A stretch of 50,472 bases of DNA. It comes from Spirochaetales bacterium. Lineage in GTDB: Bacteria > Spirochaetota > Spirochaetia > Sphaerochaetales > Sphaerochaetaceae. Numbering within the stretch: the first letter of the stretch is position 1; each line of letters starts with the position of its first letter. The stretch covers positions 1 through 50,472 of the forward strand of contig JAFUXI010000020.1 of assembly GCA_017470995.1 (NCBI GenBank), in the 5' to 3' direction. A model generated the notes under the pieces. That model searched no databases, was not told the origin of the DNA, and saw only the letters and a list, made by a program, of their open reading frames with translations. Of the stretch, positions 1 through 7,793 are shown in pieces. The translations under genes were made by a program, and so were the position numbers.

Positions 1-915
1 GATCCCGAGCAGTTCGCCCACGATCTTCTGGTCTGCCTGGGCTCGGGACTGCTTCAGTACGTCTGCATAAAGAAAAAGGCATCGATCTACAGGACTCTGC
101 TGACCGATGAGATCTACATCCATCCCGGCTCAGCATGGTTCCGCAACCCGCCTCCGTACCTGCTGGCAGGCGAAATCGTGATGACCACCAAGATGTATGC
201 ACGCACAGTCTCCCCGCTCTATCCCGACTGGGTTCCCGAAATCTCGAAGGGCCTTGCCGAGAAACTCCGCAGAATGGCAAAGGAATCAGAGCTGCGCGAT
301 CGCTCGCGCTCGGGCTCCAGGCAGGAAGGCCGCTCCACTTCAAGGGGTGCAAGCGTCAATACAAAGGCATCCAGGGAAGCGGAGAGCAAGGTCTCACGCA
401 TCTTCAGCTTCGAATTCCCCGTCATCAAGGACATCGGCAAGAAACGTACGCGCAACATCGTCGTCATTCCGGCAAAGGACCTTCCGGCTCTTGCAAAGGC
501 CTACAAGCGCTCTTCGAGACATCCCAAGGGCACTGTGGCAACTCTATTGGTAAACGGCAGTTACCTTGCCTACGGCGAGAGTCTCTACGACATAATCAGC
601 CTCAACGGCCGCGTGGACCTTTCACCTGAAGGCTACGTTGCAAAGCCCTGCGCCCGGGTATTTGACCTCGACAGCCTGAACGACCTGATTCCTTACCTCG
701 GAGACCTCATGAAGATCGCGCCTCTGAAGGACAAGGGCAAACTGGGCTACGTGGAGCTTCTGATCTCGGGTCGCAGCAGCGTGTTCTTCCATGTAAGCAG
801 AAGCTTCACCGATGCTCTGAACAACAGCGCCTACACCCTGCTCTCGCTGATGGACAACTCCGATCATCCCCAGCTTCGAAAGGCCTACAACCGCATCCTT
901 AAACTTCTGGATTGA
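1..915 (+). CDS. hrpA: ATP-dependent RNA helicase, HrpA/DEAH type (C-terminal part, 5' end outside window)
   Basis: The frame is open from base 1 to the TGA at 913-915 (304 residues), so the start and the helicase motor lie outside the window. Residues about 40-80 (IHPGSAWF ... PPPYLLAGEIV ... YARTVSPLYPDWVPEI) match the OB-fold that follows the helicase core in DEAH/RHA proteins such as HrpA and HrpB, where nucleic acid is gripped. A basic, serine-rich linker follows (about residues 90-130). The last 170 residues form a globular domain I do not recognise, probably lineage-specific. An RNA-remodelling helicase role is inferred from this family; the catalytic motifs are not visible here. No terminator follows, and the next gene has its own promoter-like sequence. 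Confidence 0.75.
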   Translation, partial: DPEQFAHDLLVCLGSGLLQYVCIKKKASIYRTLLTDEIYIHPGSAWFRNPPPYLLAGEIVMTTKMYARTVSPLYPDWVPEISKGLAEKLRRMAKESELRDRSRSGSRQEGRSTSRGASVNTKASREAESKVSRIFSFEFPVIKDIGKKRTRNIVVIPAKDLPALAKAYKRSSRHPKGTVATLLVNGSYLAYGESLYDIISLNGRVDLSPEGYVAKPCARVFDLDSLNDLIPYLGDLMKIAPLKDKGKLGYVELLISGRSSVFFHVSRSFTDALNNSAYTLLSLMDNSDHPQLRKAYNRILKLLD

Positions 916-927
916 GTTTTAAAACAA

Positions 928-956
928 TTGAAGCATTCCCTCTTTGGTTGTAAAAT
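928..956 (+). promoter_or_regulatory. Sigma70-type promoter, leaderless geometry, for the gene at 963
   Basis: -35 TTGAAG (928-933), 17-nt spacer, -10 TAAAAT (951-956). Only six bases separate the -10 from the ATG at 963, so transcription would start at or next to the A of the ATG. No Shine-Dalgarno sequence is present. Confidence 0.5.
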
Positions 957-962
957 TAACGC

Positions 963-2006
963 ATGCGCGAGATTCTGAACTGTCTTGGAACAAAGGTGTT
1001 CATGGCCGATGATTTTACCGACCTGTCCTATCATGTCGGTACATACGGCAACAAGACACTGTGGGTATGTGATTCCAACACCGCCAAGATGGTCAGACCT
1101 CTTCCCTCTCCGAACGTGATTCTTGAAGCGGGTGAGAGCTCAAAGAGCTTTGCCTGCCTTGAGAGAATCATAAGCGTGGCGATGGACAACAACCTCGGAC
1201 GTGACTGCACGTTCATAGCCCTCGGCGGCGGTATGATCTGCGACATCACGGCCTTTGCGGCATCGATCTACATGCGCGGATGCAAGGTCATCCTCATACC
1301 CACCACCCTCGTGAGCATGGCAAGTTCCACCCTTGGCGGCAAGACATCGATCAATTTCCGCTTTGCAAAGGACATCGTCGGGACCTTCTTCCCCGCAAAT
1401 GAGGTCCTCATCTGCACGGACTGCCTCAGGAGCCTGACTCAGAAGGACTACATGAACGGCTTTGCCGAAGTTCTCAAGCACAGTCTTCTGACAAAGGACG
1501 ATGAGCTTTTCAACATAGTAGCCACCCAGAAGCAGAAAATCCTGGACAGGGATTCCGAAACGCTGAAGCAGATGATTACAATTTCTCTGCAGATAAAGAA
1601 ATCCTATATCGACAACGACCCGTACGAAAGGCTCGGACTCAGGGCAGCCCTGAATCTTGGAAGCACCTTCGCATATGCGCTTGAAGGCATGTCGCGCCTT
1701 CAGTGGTCCTCGGGTCAGGCTGTTGCCTGGGGAGTCTGCAAGGCCATGGAAGCCAGCCGGGAGATGGGCATCTGCACCAAGGAGTTCGCCGCAGGAGTCA
1801 TCAAGCTCTTTGCATTCTACGGTTTTGATGTCAATTACCGCATTCAGCGCGGAGACTGGATGGATTACAGGAATCAGCTTGCAAAGAACAAGAAAACAAT
1901 GAACGGTGTTGTCAGCTTCGTTCTTCTCAAAGATCAGGGTGAGTATGAAATACGCCCGATTGACGAAGATATCATCAAAAGCGTCGTGATGGTACCTTCC
2001 GTCTGA
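963..2006 (+). CDS. Dehydroquinate synthase-like protein lacking the zinc-binding histidines
   Basis: 347 residues, close to AroB length. Rossmann-type NAD motif at 87-97 (LGGGMICDITAF), PTTL at 113-116, GGKT at 125-128, GFAEVLKH at 166-173 and the LRAALNLG segment at 226-233 place it in the DHQS/sugar-phosphate cyclase family (step 2 of the shikimate pathway in true AroB). Key positions differ. Of the zinc ligands only Glu169 remains; the two histidines are Ser234 (LNLGSTFAYALE in place of LNxGHTxGHAxE) and Ser250 (SSGQAVA in place of LHGEAVA). The active-site Asp of VDSSxGGKT is Ser, and the KN of the substrate loop is KD (136-137). Lys127, Lys172, Arg227 and Asn231 persist. A canonical zinc-dependent reaction is therefore doubtful; it may use another metal arrangement or have changed function. 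It sits 26 nt upstream of a membrane-protein gene. Confidence 0.72.
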   Translation: MREILNCLGTKVFMADDFTDLSYHVGTYGNKTLWVCDSNTAKMVRPLPSPNVILEAGESSKSFACLERIISVAMDNNLGRDCTFIALGGGMICDITAFAASIYMRGCKVILIPTTLVSMASSTLGGKTSINFRFAKDIVGTFFPANEVLICTDCLRSLTQKDYMNGFAEVLKHSLLTKDDELFNIVATQKQKILDRDSETLKQMITISLQIKKSYIDNDPYERLGLRAALNLGSTFAYALEGMSRLQWSSGQAVAWGVCKAMEASREMGICTKEFAAGVIKLFAFYGFDVNYRIQRGDWMDYRNQLAKNKKTMNGVVSFVLLKDQGEYEIRPIDEDIIKSVVMVPSV

Positions 2007-2032
2007 CGAAGATTCATGAACAGGAGCAGCAT

Positions 2033-2944
2033 ATGTCAAAAGATAAGAAACTCGATGCGCTTCAGATCAATAAAGTCCGCTGTGTGCTTTCGATAATAGT
2101 ATGCAGTCTTATCTGCGTTTTCGTTTTCATCGGAGTCTGTCAGCAGCTTGTTGTTCAACCGACGGATAATGGTTTCCCTGAAGTAGGTTGGAAGTCCTAC
2201 CACCTGTTTACGATTCTCTCCAACATGCTGATGGCTGTATCTGCAGCCATGTGCATCCCCTATGCAGTGGACGGCATGCGCAATCACAACTACCATCTGC
2301 CGCGCTGGTATGTGGATCTGATGTATATCGGGACCACTGGTGTAACCGTTACCTTCGTGATTGCGCTTACGGTTCTTTCACCGGCTGTGAGTTTCTATAG
2401 GATTATGCTCTGGTCCAACAACCTGCACCTGCACACAATCTGCCCGCTTCTGTCCATTGCCCTCTTCTTCTTCATCAATTCCGACCATAAGATCGGTTTT
2501 TGGAAGACCTTCCTTGCAATGGCTCCGGCTACAGCCTATGCCCTGGTCTACATTATCATGGTGTTCATCATCGGTCAGGACGCCGGCGGATGGAGAGACC
2601 ACTATTCGGTAAGCACGGTTCTGGATTATGTTTCGCTTCCGATAGCAGCATTGATATTCTTTGTCATCTGTTTCATTCTGGCAACGGTTCTGAGATTTTT
2701 CCACAACCTCATCCACAGGGACAGGAAAGCCGGATTTGAGGAATTCTACAAGACCTCGGATTCCTATGATTACCCGGATATCGAATCAGCCATCAGGGCT
2801 CTGGCACAGGAAAACAGACCTCGTGACGTGGGTGGCGAGCTTACTCTTCCCAGACGTGCAATGACTGTACTTGAGAAGAAATACAAGAGCGGGCTTTCGA
2901 TGGAAGAGATGTGCAATATTTATCTCAGGGAGTATTACTCCTGA
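2033..2944 (+). CDS. Six-helix membrane protein, Pr6Pr/AIG1-like
   Basis: 303 residues with six hydrophobic helices at about 17-37, 57-79, 95-116, 134-150, 159-180 and 199-223, then a charged cytoplasmic tail of about 80 residues. The YHLFTILSNMLM segment entering helix 2 and the LHLHTICP segment entering helix 4 resemble the 'FT..SN' and His patterns of Pr6Pr/androgen-induced-gene-1-like proteins; this link is tentative and no activity is proposed. Start chosen at the ATG at 2033 because a GGAG sits just upstream. It lies 26 nt after the DHQS-like gene on the same strand, so co-transcription is likely. The tail contains no motif I recognise. Confidence 0.6.
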   Translation: MSKDKKLDALQINKVRCVLSIIVCSLICVFVFIGVCQQLVVQPTDNGFPEVGWKSYHLFTILSNMLMAVSAAMCIPYAVDGMRNHNYHLPRWYVDLMYIGTTGVTVTFVIALTVLSPAVSFYRIMLWSNNLHLHTICPLLSIALFFFINSDHKIGFWKTFLAMAPATAYALVYIIMVFIIGQDAGGWRDHYSVSTVLDYVSLPIAALIFFVICFILATVLRFFHNLIHRDRKAGFEEFYKTSDSYDYPDIESAIRALAQENRPRDVGGELTLPRRAMTVLEKKYKSGLSMEEMCNIYLREYYS

Positions 2945-2947
2945 CGG

Positions 2948-2976
2948 TTCACCAAGTATCCTCAATTTGATAAGAT
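2948..2976 (+). promoter_or_regulatory. Sigma70-type promoter, leaderless geometry, for the cysteine desulfurase
   Basis: -35 TTCACC (2948-2953), 17-nt spacer, -10 TAAGAT (2971-2976), six bases, then ATG at 2983. Same spacing as the promoter at 928-956 and again no Shine-Dalgarno. Confidence 0.42.
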
Positions 2977-2982
2977 AAGACC

Positions 2983-4137
2983 ATGCACTATTTCGACTGG
3001 ACTGCCACAAGCCCGATGGGACAGAAGGCTCTTGAAGTATATTCAGACATAGCCACGAGATATATCGGAAATCCCTCCTCTACGCATCCGCTTGGAATTC
3101 AGGCCAAGGAATGTCTTGAAAACCAGCGTCGCGATGTTGCATCGATGCTGGGGACAAGACCCGAGTACATATACTTCACAAGCGGCGGTACCGAGGCGGA
3201 TTCGATAGTGCTGTCCTCGCTTCTCGGTTCACCATCTCCCGGAGAGATAATAACCACAGGCATCGAGCATGCAGCAGTCCTGGAATGGAAGAAGGCCCTC
3301 GAGAACCACGGCTGGAAGTTCACTGCCCTTCGCTGTCCGGGCGGCTATCTGGATCCGCTGACGCTGAAGGAAGCACTCAACGACAAGGTCCGCATGGTTG
3401 CCTTCATGAAGGTCAACAACGTAACGGGAACAATACTTGATACCAAGGCCCTGGTGAAGGTCGTACGTGACTACGAAAAGCAATCAGGCAGGAAAATCCA
3501 TATCCACTGCGATGCCGTTCAGGCTCTGGGAAAGATTCCATTCCATCCAGAGGAAGAAGACTTCGACAGCGCTGCATTCAGCGCCCACAAGTTCTGCGGT
3601 CCGAGAGGCGTGGGAATCCTTTACTGCAGGAACAAGGCTATAGGTGCGCTCTCACGCGGAGGCGGTCAGGAAAAAGGTCTCAGACCCGGAACCGAGAACC
3701 TTGCAGGCATCTGCGCAATGACTGCCGAACTGAAGCCCGCGCTGGAAAACCTGAAACCCGATTACGACAAAGTTTTGGCCTTCAGACGCAAAATTCAAGA
3801 AACAATTCTGGAGTCAGGTTATACCCTGATTTCGCCTCCGGATAAGTCAGAAAAGGAGTTTTCTCCTTATATCATAAATATTTGTGCAAAGCCGATTCCC
3901 TCGGAAGTCTTTCTGCGTGTAATGGCAGACAAGGGTTTCTGCCTCTCATCGGGAAGTGCCTGCTCCTCCAACTCGAGAGGCAAAGCCGAGAGCGTGCTTG
4001 CAGCAATGAACATCCCCAGTTCGGACAGGATGTCCAGCATAAGGATTTCCCTCAGCTATCTTAATTTAGATGAGGAAGTAGACCTTCTCTGCAAGGCACT
4101 GAGGGAAGCCTCCGGACAACTGGGAATCAGGAAATAG
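2983..4137 (+). CDS. Cysteine desulfurase (NifS/IscS family, class V aminotransferase fold)
   Basis: 384 residues, normal for the family. It removes sulfur from cysteine using PLP and hands it on as a persulfide. Visible features: TSGGTEAD at 66-73 (cofactor phosphate loop), His96 in IEHAAV stacking on PLP, Asp177 and Gln180 in HCDAVQ, the PLP lysine Lys203 in SAHKF, and the catalytic cysteine Cys327 in SSGSACSS on the flexible loop, followed by the RISL strand. It is eight nucleotides upstream of thiI, so the likely sulfur acceptor is ThiI for 4-thiouridine in tRNA. Fe-S cluster supply is also possible, but no IscU-type scaffold is in the window. Confidence 0.9.
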   Translation: MHYFDWTATSPMGQKALEVYSDIATRYIGNPSSTHPLGIQAKECLENQRRDVASMLGTRPEYIYFTSGGTEADSIVLSSLLGSPSPGEIITTGIEHAAVLEWKKALENHGWKFTALRCPGGYLDPLTLKEALNDKVRMVAFMKVNNVTGTILDTKALVKVVRDYEKQSGRKIHIHCDAVQALGKIPFHPEEEDFDSAAFSAHKFCGPRGVGILYCRNKAIGALSRGGGQEKGLRPGTENLAGICAMTAELKPALENLKPDYDKVLAFRRKIQETILESGYTLISPPDKSEKEFSPYIINICAKPIPSEVFLRVMADKGFCLSSGSACSSNSRGKAESVLAAMNIPSSDRMSSIRISLSYLNLDEEVDLLCKALREASGQLGIRK

Positions 4138-4145
4138 GAAACGAT

Positions 4146-5363
4146 ATGCCTAGAAGAGAATACAAACAGGATATGAACGAGCTTAAAAGCTTGAACCTTT
4201 ACCTTATCCGCCTTGGCGAGATATCGCTGAAGGGGCTCAACCGCAACTTCTTCGAGAAGAAGCTCAAGAACAACATCAAGCTCAAGATCCATCCGTACCG
4301 CAGCACCCTCACCCGAGAGAAAGGGCGCTTCTACCTCTATGTTTCCAAGGATTGCCCCGAAGAAACCGTCATCAGGACGCTCAAGACAACTTTCGGAGTC
4401 GTAGGTTTCTCAAAAGCCATAGTCTGCGAGAAGGACTGGGACATCATTGTCGAGAATGCCAAGGCTCTGATTGAGAACGAGCCTTTTGCCGACGGAACGG
4501 GAACCTTCAAGGTCGAGTGCCGCCGCGGAGACAAGAGCTTCTTCATGAACAGCTACCAGATCGAATCCCAGCTCGGCGGAGTCGTGCTGGACAGATATCC
4601 GGATATGAAGGTCAAGGTAAAGAACCCCGAGAAGGAACTTAGAATCGAGGTCCGAGAGCAGGTCTACATGTACACCTCACCTATCCCGGGTCCCGGAGGA
4701 TTGCCCGTAGGGACAGCAGGAAAAGGCCTTCTGCTCCTCTCTGGCGGCATCGATTCCCCTGTTGCAGGCTGGAGAATGGCCAAGCGCGGCCTCAAACAGG
4801 ACTGTCTCTACTTCCACGCCTATCCCTACACCTCCGACATGGCGCTTCAGAAGGTCAAGGACCTTGCACGCATCATAGCCCCCTACAACCAGGGTACGAA
4901 CCTTGTCGTAATAAACTTCACGGAGTGCGAGCTCTGGATCAAGGAACACTCAAAGGAAGAAGAGCACACCCTGATGATGCGCGCCTGCATGATGAAGGTT
5001 GCAAACATGGTAGCCAAGAAACGTGAATGCAAGGTCCTGGTCACCGGAGAAGCCCTCGGTCAGGTTGCATCCCAGACGCTGGAGAGCATGTGCTTTACTA
5101 ACAGCATGTCTGAGATTCCGGTTCTGAGGCCCCTGGTCGCAATGGATAAGGAAGAGATCATCTCGACTGCAAGGGAAATCGGCACCTACGAGACCAGCAT
5201 CCTTCCCTACGATGACTGCTGCGTGATCTTCAGCCCCAAGCACCCGCTTGTGCGGCCTGAAGTCGATATCGAGCGCAACTCCTATTCTGAAATGAAGATA
5301 GAAGATCTTCTGCAGAAGGCTGTAGACGAAGCACAGGAGTTCGAGATCACCTACCATGTCTGA
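4146..5363 (+). CDS. thiI: tRNA uracil 4-sulfurtransferase ThiI (no rhodanese domain)
   Basis: 405 residues. It adenylates U8 of tRNA and inserts sulfur to give 4-thiouridine. N-terminal ferredoxin-like segment (LIRLGEISLKGLNRNFFEKKL, about residues 20-40), THUMP domain to about 175, then the PP-loop pyrophosphatase domain with SGGIDSPV at 199-206. The C-terminus has DDCCVIFSPKHP, which carries the cysteine equivalent to the sulfur-relay cysteine of the core domain. The enzyme stops there: the rhodanese extension of enterobacterial ThiI (about 480 residues) is absent, as in many bacteria. Start at 4146 has an AGGA at suitable spacing; a Met at codon 11 is a less likely alternative. It sits between its probable sulfur donor and thpR, overlapping the latter by 8 nt. 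Confidence 0.93.
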   Translation: MPRREYKQDMNELKSLNLYLIRLGEISLKGLNRNFFEKKLKNNIKLKIHPYRSTLTREKGRFYLYVSKDCPEETVIRTLKTTFGVVGFSKAIVCEKDWDIIVENAKALIENEPFADGTGTFKVECRRGDKSFFMNSYQIESQLGGVVLDRYPDMKVKVKNPEKELRIEVREQVYMYTSPIPGPGGLPVGTAGKGLLLLSGGIDSPVAGWRMAKRGLKQDCLYFHAYPYTSDMALQKVKDLARIIAPYNQGTNLVVINFTECELWIKEHSKEEEHTLMMRACMMKVANMVAKKRECKVLVTGEALGQVASQTLESMCFTNSMSEIPVLRPLVAMDKEEIISTAREIGTYETSILPYDDCCVIFSPKHPLVRPEVDIERNSYSEMKIEDLLQKAVDEAQEFEITYHV

Positions 5364-5937
5364 CCGCCACCACGAACACCGCCCCAGGAACTTCGGCCGC
5401 GAAGCAACTTTCCGCGCCTTCCTCGCCCTGAATATCAATGACGCAGCAAAGGCAGAGCTCAGCCGCCTGGCAGCCCAGCTGAAAAGCCAGTGCCACGGCT
5501 CGTTCCCTTCTTCCGACATGTACCATATGACGCTTGCCTTTCTAGGGGATATTACCGAAACTCAGGCCGAGGCCCTCTGCCGTGTCCTGGAAGGGGTTGC
5601 CGAGAAATACTCTCCGTTCGATCTCAGGCTCTGCCGCCTGGGCTACTTTGCCATGCCCAACGCCGCAACCGTGTTCTGCAGCACGGAAAGAGACAATACC
5701 CTGCTCTCCCTGGCCCAGGATGTCTATCGCGCAGCCTGGGATGTACGCATTCCTTTCGATGACAAGCCGTTCAGGGCCCACATCACATTGGGCCGTAGAG
5801 TCGATCTGAGCAGCATTAGGCTTAATTCACTGGAAGTCGAGCATGTTTCATTCCCTGCAAAGGGAATCACGCTCTACAAGAGCACACTGCGCCCCTCAGG
5901 GCCTATCTATGAGGCCCTGGAGCACATTTCCTTCTGA
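5356..5937 (+). CDS. thpR: RNA 2',3'-cyclic phosphodiesterase ThpR (2H family)
   Basis: 193 residues. Two HxTx motifs define the 2H phosphoesterase active site: HMTL at 57-60 and HITL at 142-145, each followed by a small loop (AFLG, GRR). This family opens 2',3'-cyclic phosphate ends of RNA and was first described as a tRNA ligase-like activity. The gene starts inside the end of thiI (8-nt overlap), so it is translationally coupled to tRNA modification genes, which fits a role in RNA ends. The first 17 residues are a basic, His-rich extension. It converges on adk with only 11 nt between stops and no recognisable terminator. Confidence 0.88.
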   Translation: MSDRHHEHRPRNFGREATFRAFLALNINDAAKAELSRLAAQLKSQCHGSFPSSDMYHMTLAFLGDITETQAEALCRVLEGVAEKYSPFDLRLCRLGYFAMPNAATVFCSTERDNTLLSLAQDVYRAAWDVRIPFDDKPFRAHITLGRRVDLSSIRLNSLEVEHVSFPAKGITLYKSTLRPSGPIYEALEHISF

Positions 5938-5948
5938 TTCAGAGATAA

Positions 5949-6575
5949 TCAGGCAAGAGCCTTTTTGAGAAGCTCGAACACCTCTGTAGGCTTAGGAGAG
6001 GAATCGACTTCCTTGATCAGGCCCTTTTTCCTGTAATAGTCGATAAGCGGCTCTGTCTGCTCTGCGTAGACGTCCAGACGATGCATGATTGCATCTTCCT
6101 TGTCATCCGGGCGCTGGATGAGATCCTCACCTGTCTCATCATCCTTTCCTGCCACCTTGGGCGGGTTGAAGACGATATGGTAGGAGCGTCCTGTCGAGGG
6201 GCAGAGTCTGCGGCCGGAAAGGCGCTTGATGACTTCTTCCCTTGAAAGCTGGAAATCAACCACTGCATCGAGGTCGGTCATTTCTGCAAGGGCATCTGCC
6301 TGTGGAATGGTGCGCGGGAAACCGTCAAGGATGAAGCCCTTCTTGCAATCAGGCTCGGCAAGGCGGTTTCTGACCATGTTGATCGTTACCGAATCGGGTA
6401 CAAGACCGCCGGAAGCGAGAATCGATTTGACCTGAAGCCCAAGTTCGGTCTCGTTCTTGATGTTCTCGCGGAACAGGTCCCCTGTTGAAATGTGCGGAAT
6501 CCCGTAGAACTCCTTGGCCAACTTAGCTATAGTTCCCTTTCCCGCTCCGGGAGGGCCCAGAAAAACCATTCTCAT
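5949..6575 (-). CDS. adk: Adenylate kinase
   Basis: 208 residues when started at the ATG at 6575, which has GGAGG seven bases upstream; the upstream extension to 6632 lacks this and is rejected. It interconverts AMP+ATP and 2 ADP. P-loop GPPGAGKGT at about 7-15, AMP-binding STGDLFR, the DGFPRT motif, and a long-type LID (RRLCPSTGRSYH to about the QRPDD segment). The LID has only one of the usual zinc cysteines, so it is probably metal-free and held by hydrogen bonds. Monocistronic, divergent from the UPRT-like gene. Confidence 0.95.
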   Translation of the reverse strand: MRMVFLGPPGAGKGTIAKLAKEFYGIPHISTGDLFRENIKNETELGLQVKSILASGGLVPDSVTINMVRNRLAEPDCKKGFILDGFPRTIPQADALAEMTDLDAVVDFQLSREEVIKRLSGRRLCPSTGRSYHIVFNPPKVAGKDDETGEDLIQRPDDKEDAIMHRLDVYAEQTEPLIDYYRKKGLIKEVDSSPKPTEVFELLKKALA

Positions 6576-6622
6576 CGTATATCCTCCGTACACTACATAT
6601 AGGGGCCTTTCGCCCAATGGAT

Positions 6623-6652
6623 ATACTAGCATAAAAAAATCGTATTGTGCAA
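6623..6652 (-). promoter_or_regulatory. Promoter of adk
   Basis: On the minus strand: -35 TTGCAC (6652-6647), 18-nt spacer, -10 TAGTAT (6628-6623). A short GGGC-GAAAG-GCCC hairpin lies in the leader. The -35 box overlaps the proposed -35 of the divergent gene. Confidence 0.45.
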
Positions 6653-6673
6653 ATCATCTGTGTGCATTATCAT
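6645..6673 (+). promoter_or_regulatory. Promoter of the UPRT-like gene
   Basis: -35 TTGTGC (6645-6650), 17-nt spacer, -10 TATCAT (6668-6673). The -35 shares bases with the adk -35 on the other strand, so the two promoters cannot be occupied independently. Confidence 0.4.
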
Positions 6674-6679
6674 TTTTAA

Positions 6680-6700
6680 GGCTGTGCATTTGGCTGTGCA
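6680..6700 (+). repeat. Direct repeat GGCTGTGCA x2 in the 5' leader, part of a TGTGCA series
   Basis: GGCTGTGCA occurs at 6680-6688 and 6692-6700 (12-bp period). Further TGTGCA copies lie at 6646 and 6661. All four fall between the divergent adk and UPRT-like starts. They could be operator half-sites or a leader structure; no regulator is assigned. Confidence 0.45.
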
Positions 6701-6719
6701 GCTTCAATCGGAGGTTCAA

Positions 6720-7793
6720 ATGGAAATTGACGGAAGAAAAGTCACAATACATGCTGCAGACCTTGACGGATTCCTCAAGGATTCGGACAAACAGAAGATC
6801 GAAGGAGCCAACGAGCTCTATGAGAACAGCCTTGAGGCCTGCAAGAAGATAGAGAGCGCCCAGAGCGCAGCCGAGAAATCGGCAGCAGAAGCAGACCTTG
6901 TCGAATCTGCCCGCCAGATCGGAAGATACCTCAGAAGCGTCGCAGCCCTCGAGGAGCGCATCCATGTCTACTGCTACGAGACACCTCAGGAGCAGCACGG
7001 TGGTGCCAGCCGCCTGATTGCAAAGCTCCGCGACCCAAAGACCGGCCATGAGGAATTCCTCTATTACATCCAGAGAGCTTACGAACTGCTGTTCGCACAT
7101 GTCTTTGCAGATGCTTCCCTTTCAACCAAGAGATCCATCATCGCACAGACTCCCGTCACGAACCCCTGCCGCAACTATGCGGTTCACAGGATTCCGAATG
7201 TCGATAACCTCACAAAGGATGCAGTCATGTGCGTCATGCTCCGCGGAGCCCTGCTCCCCAGCATGATCATCAGCAAGGAGATCCAGGACTACAGCTCGGA
7301 CAATTTCGTCACTCCGTTCGCCCTCTTCAAGATCAAGAGAGATGAGAGCAAGAAAGAGAACAACATGGCATACATCCTTGATCTGGACAAGTCCTTCTTC
7401 GATTTCAAGGAACTCGACGGCAAGGACCTGATTTTCGCAGATCCCATGAACGCAACCGGCGGATCATTGATCACAATCGTCAATTACCTCAAGGACAACG
7501 GCGTCAGACCCAAGAGCATCAAGTTCATCAACGTCATCTCAGCCCTCAAGGGATCGCTTCGCATCATCAGGGCCCTGCCCGAATGCGAAGTCTACACGCT
7601 GTGGATGGATCCTGTTCTCAACGATGCAGCCTATATCCTTCCCGGACTTGGAGATGCAGGTGACAGACTCAACGGCGTAGACCTCCCCGGCAACCCCAGA
7701 AACATGATCCAGCTGATTGCAGACTACGGTGCAAACATCACCAACCTCTACAGGGCTCAGGTAAAGAAAATTGAAGAAACTGTACTGGGCTGA
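6720..7793 (+). CDS. Uracil phosphoribosyltransferase-domain protein with long N-terminal extension
   Basis: 357 residues from the ATG at 6720 (GGAGG five bases upstream); an in-frame extension back to 6645 runs through the promoter region and is rejected. The C-terminal 220 residues carry the UPRT signatures: the PRPP loop DPMNATGGS at 241-249, and LNDAAYILPGLGDAGDRLNG at 300-319, where true UPRTs bind uracil. The first 130 residues are mostly helical and Glu/Ala/Lys-rich (probable coiled coil at 25-80) and are not part of ordinary UPRT (about 210 residues). Uracil salvage (uracil + PRPP to UMP) is plausible, but the extension suggests a distinct subfamily or regulated form. A TPR lipoprotein gene overlaps its last 23 nt. 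Confidence 0.72.
   Translation: MEIDGRKVTIHAADLDGFLKDSDKQKIEGANELYENSLEACKKIESAQSAAEKSAAEADLVESARQIGRYLRSVAALEERIHVYCYETPQEQHGGASRLIAKLRDPKTGHEEFLYYIQRAYELLFAHVFADASLSTKRSIIAQTPVTNPCRNYAVHRIPNVDNLTKDAVMCVMLRGALLPSMIISKEIQDYSSDNFVTPFALFKIKRDESKKENNMAYILDLDKSFFDFKELDGKDLIFADPMNATGGSLITIVNYLKDNGVRPKSIKFINVISALKGSLRIIRALPECEVYTLWMDPVLNDAAYILPGLGDAGDRLNGVDLPGNPRNMIQLIADYGANITNLYRAQVKKIEETVLG

Noticed and set aside
6645..6719. 25-codon N-terminal extension of the UPRT-like protein
   Set aside because: It covers the promoter and TGTGCA repeats; GGAGG is correctly placed only for the ATG at 6720.
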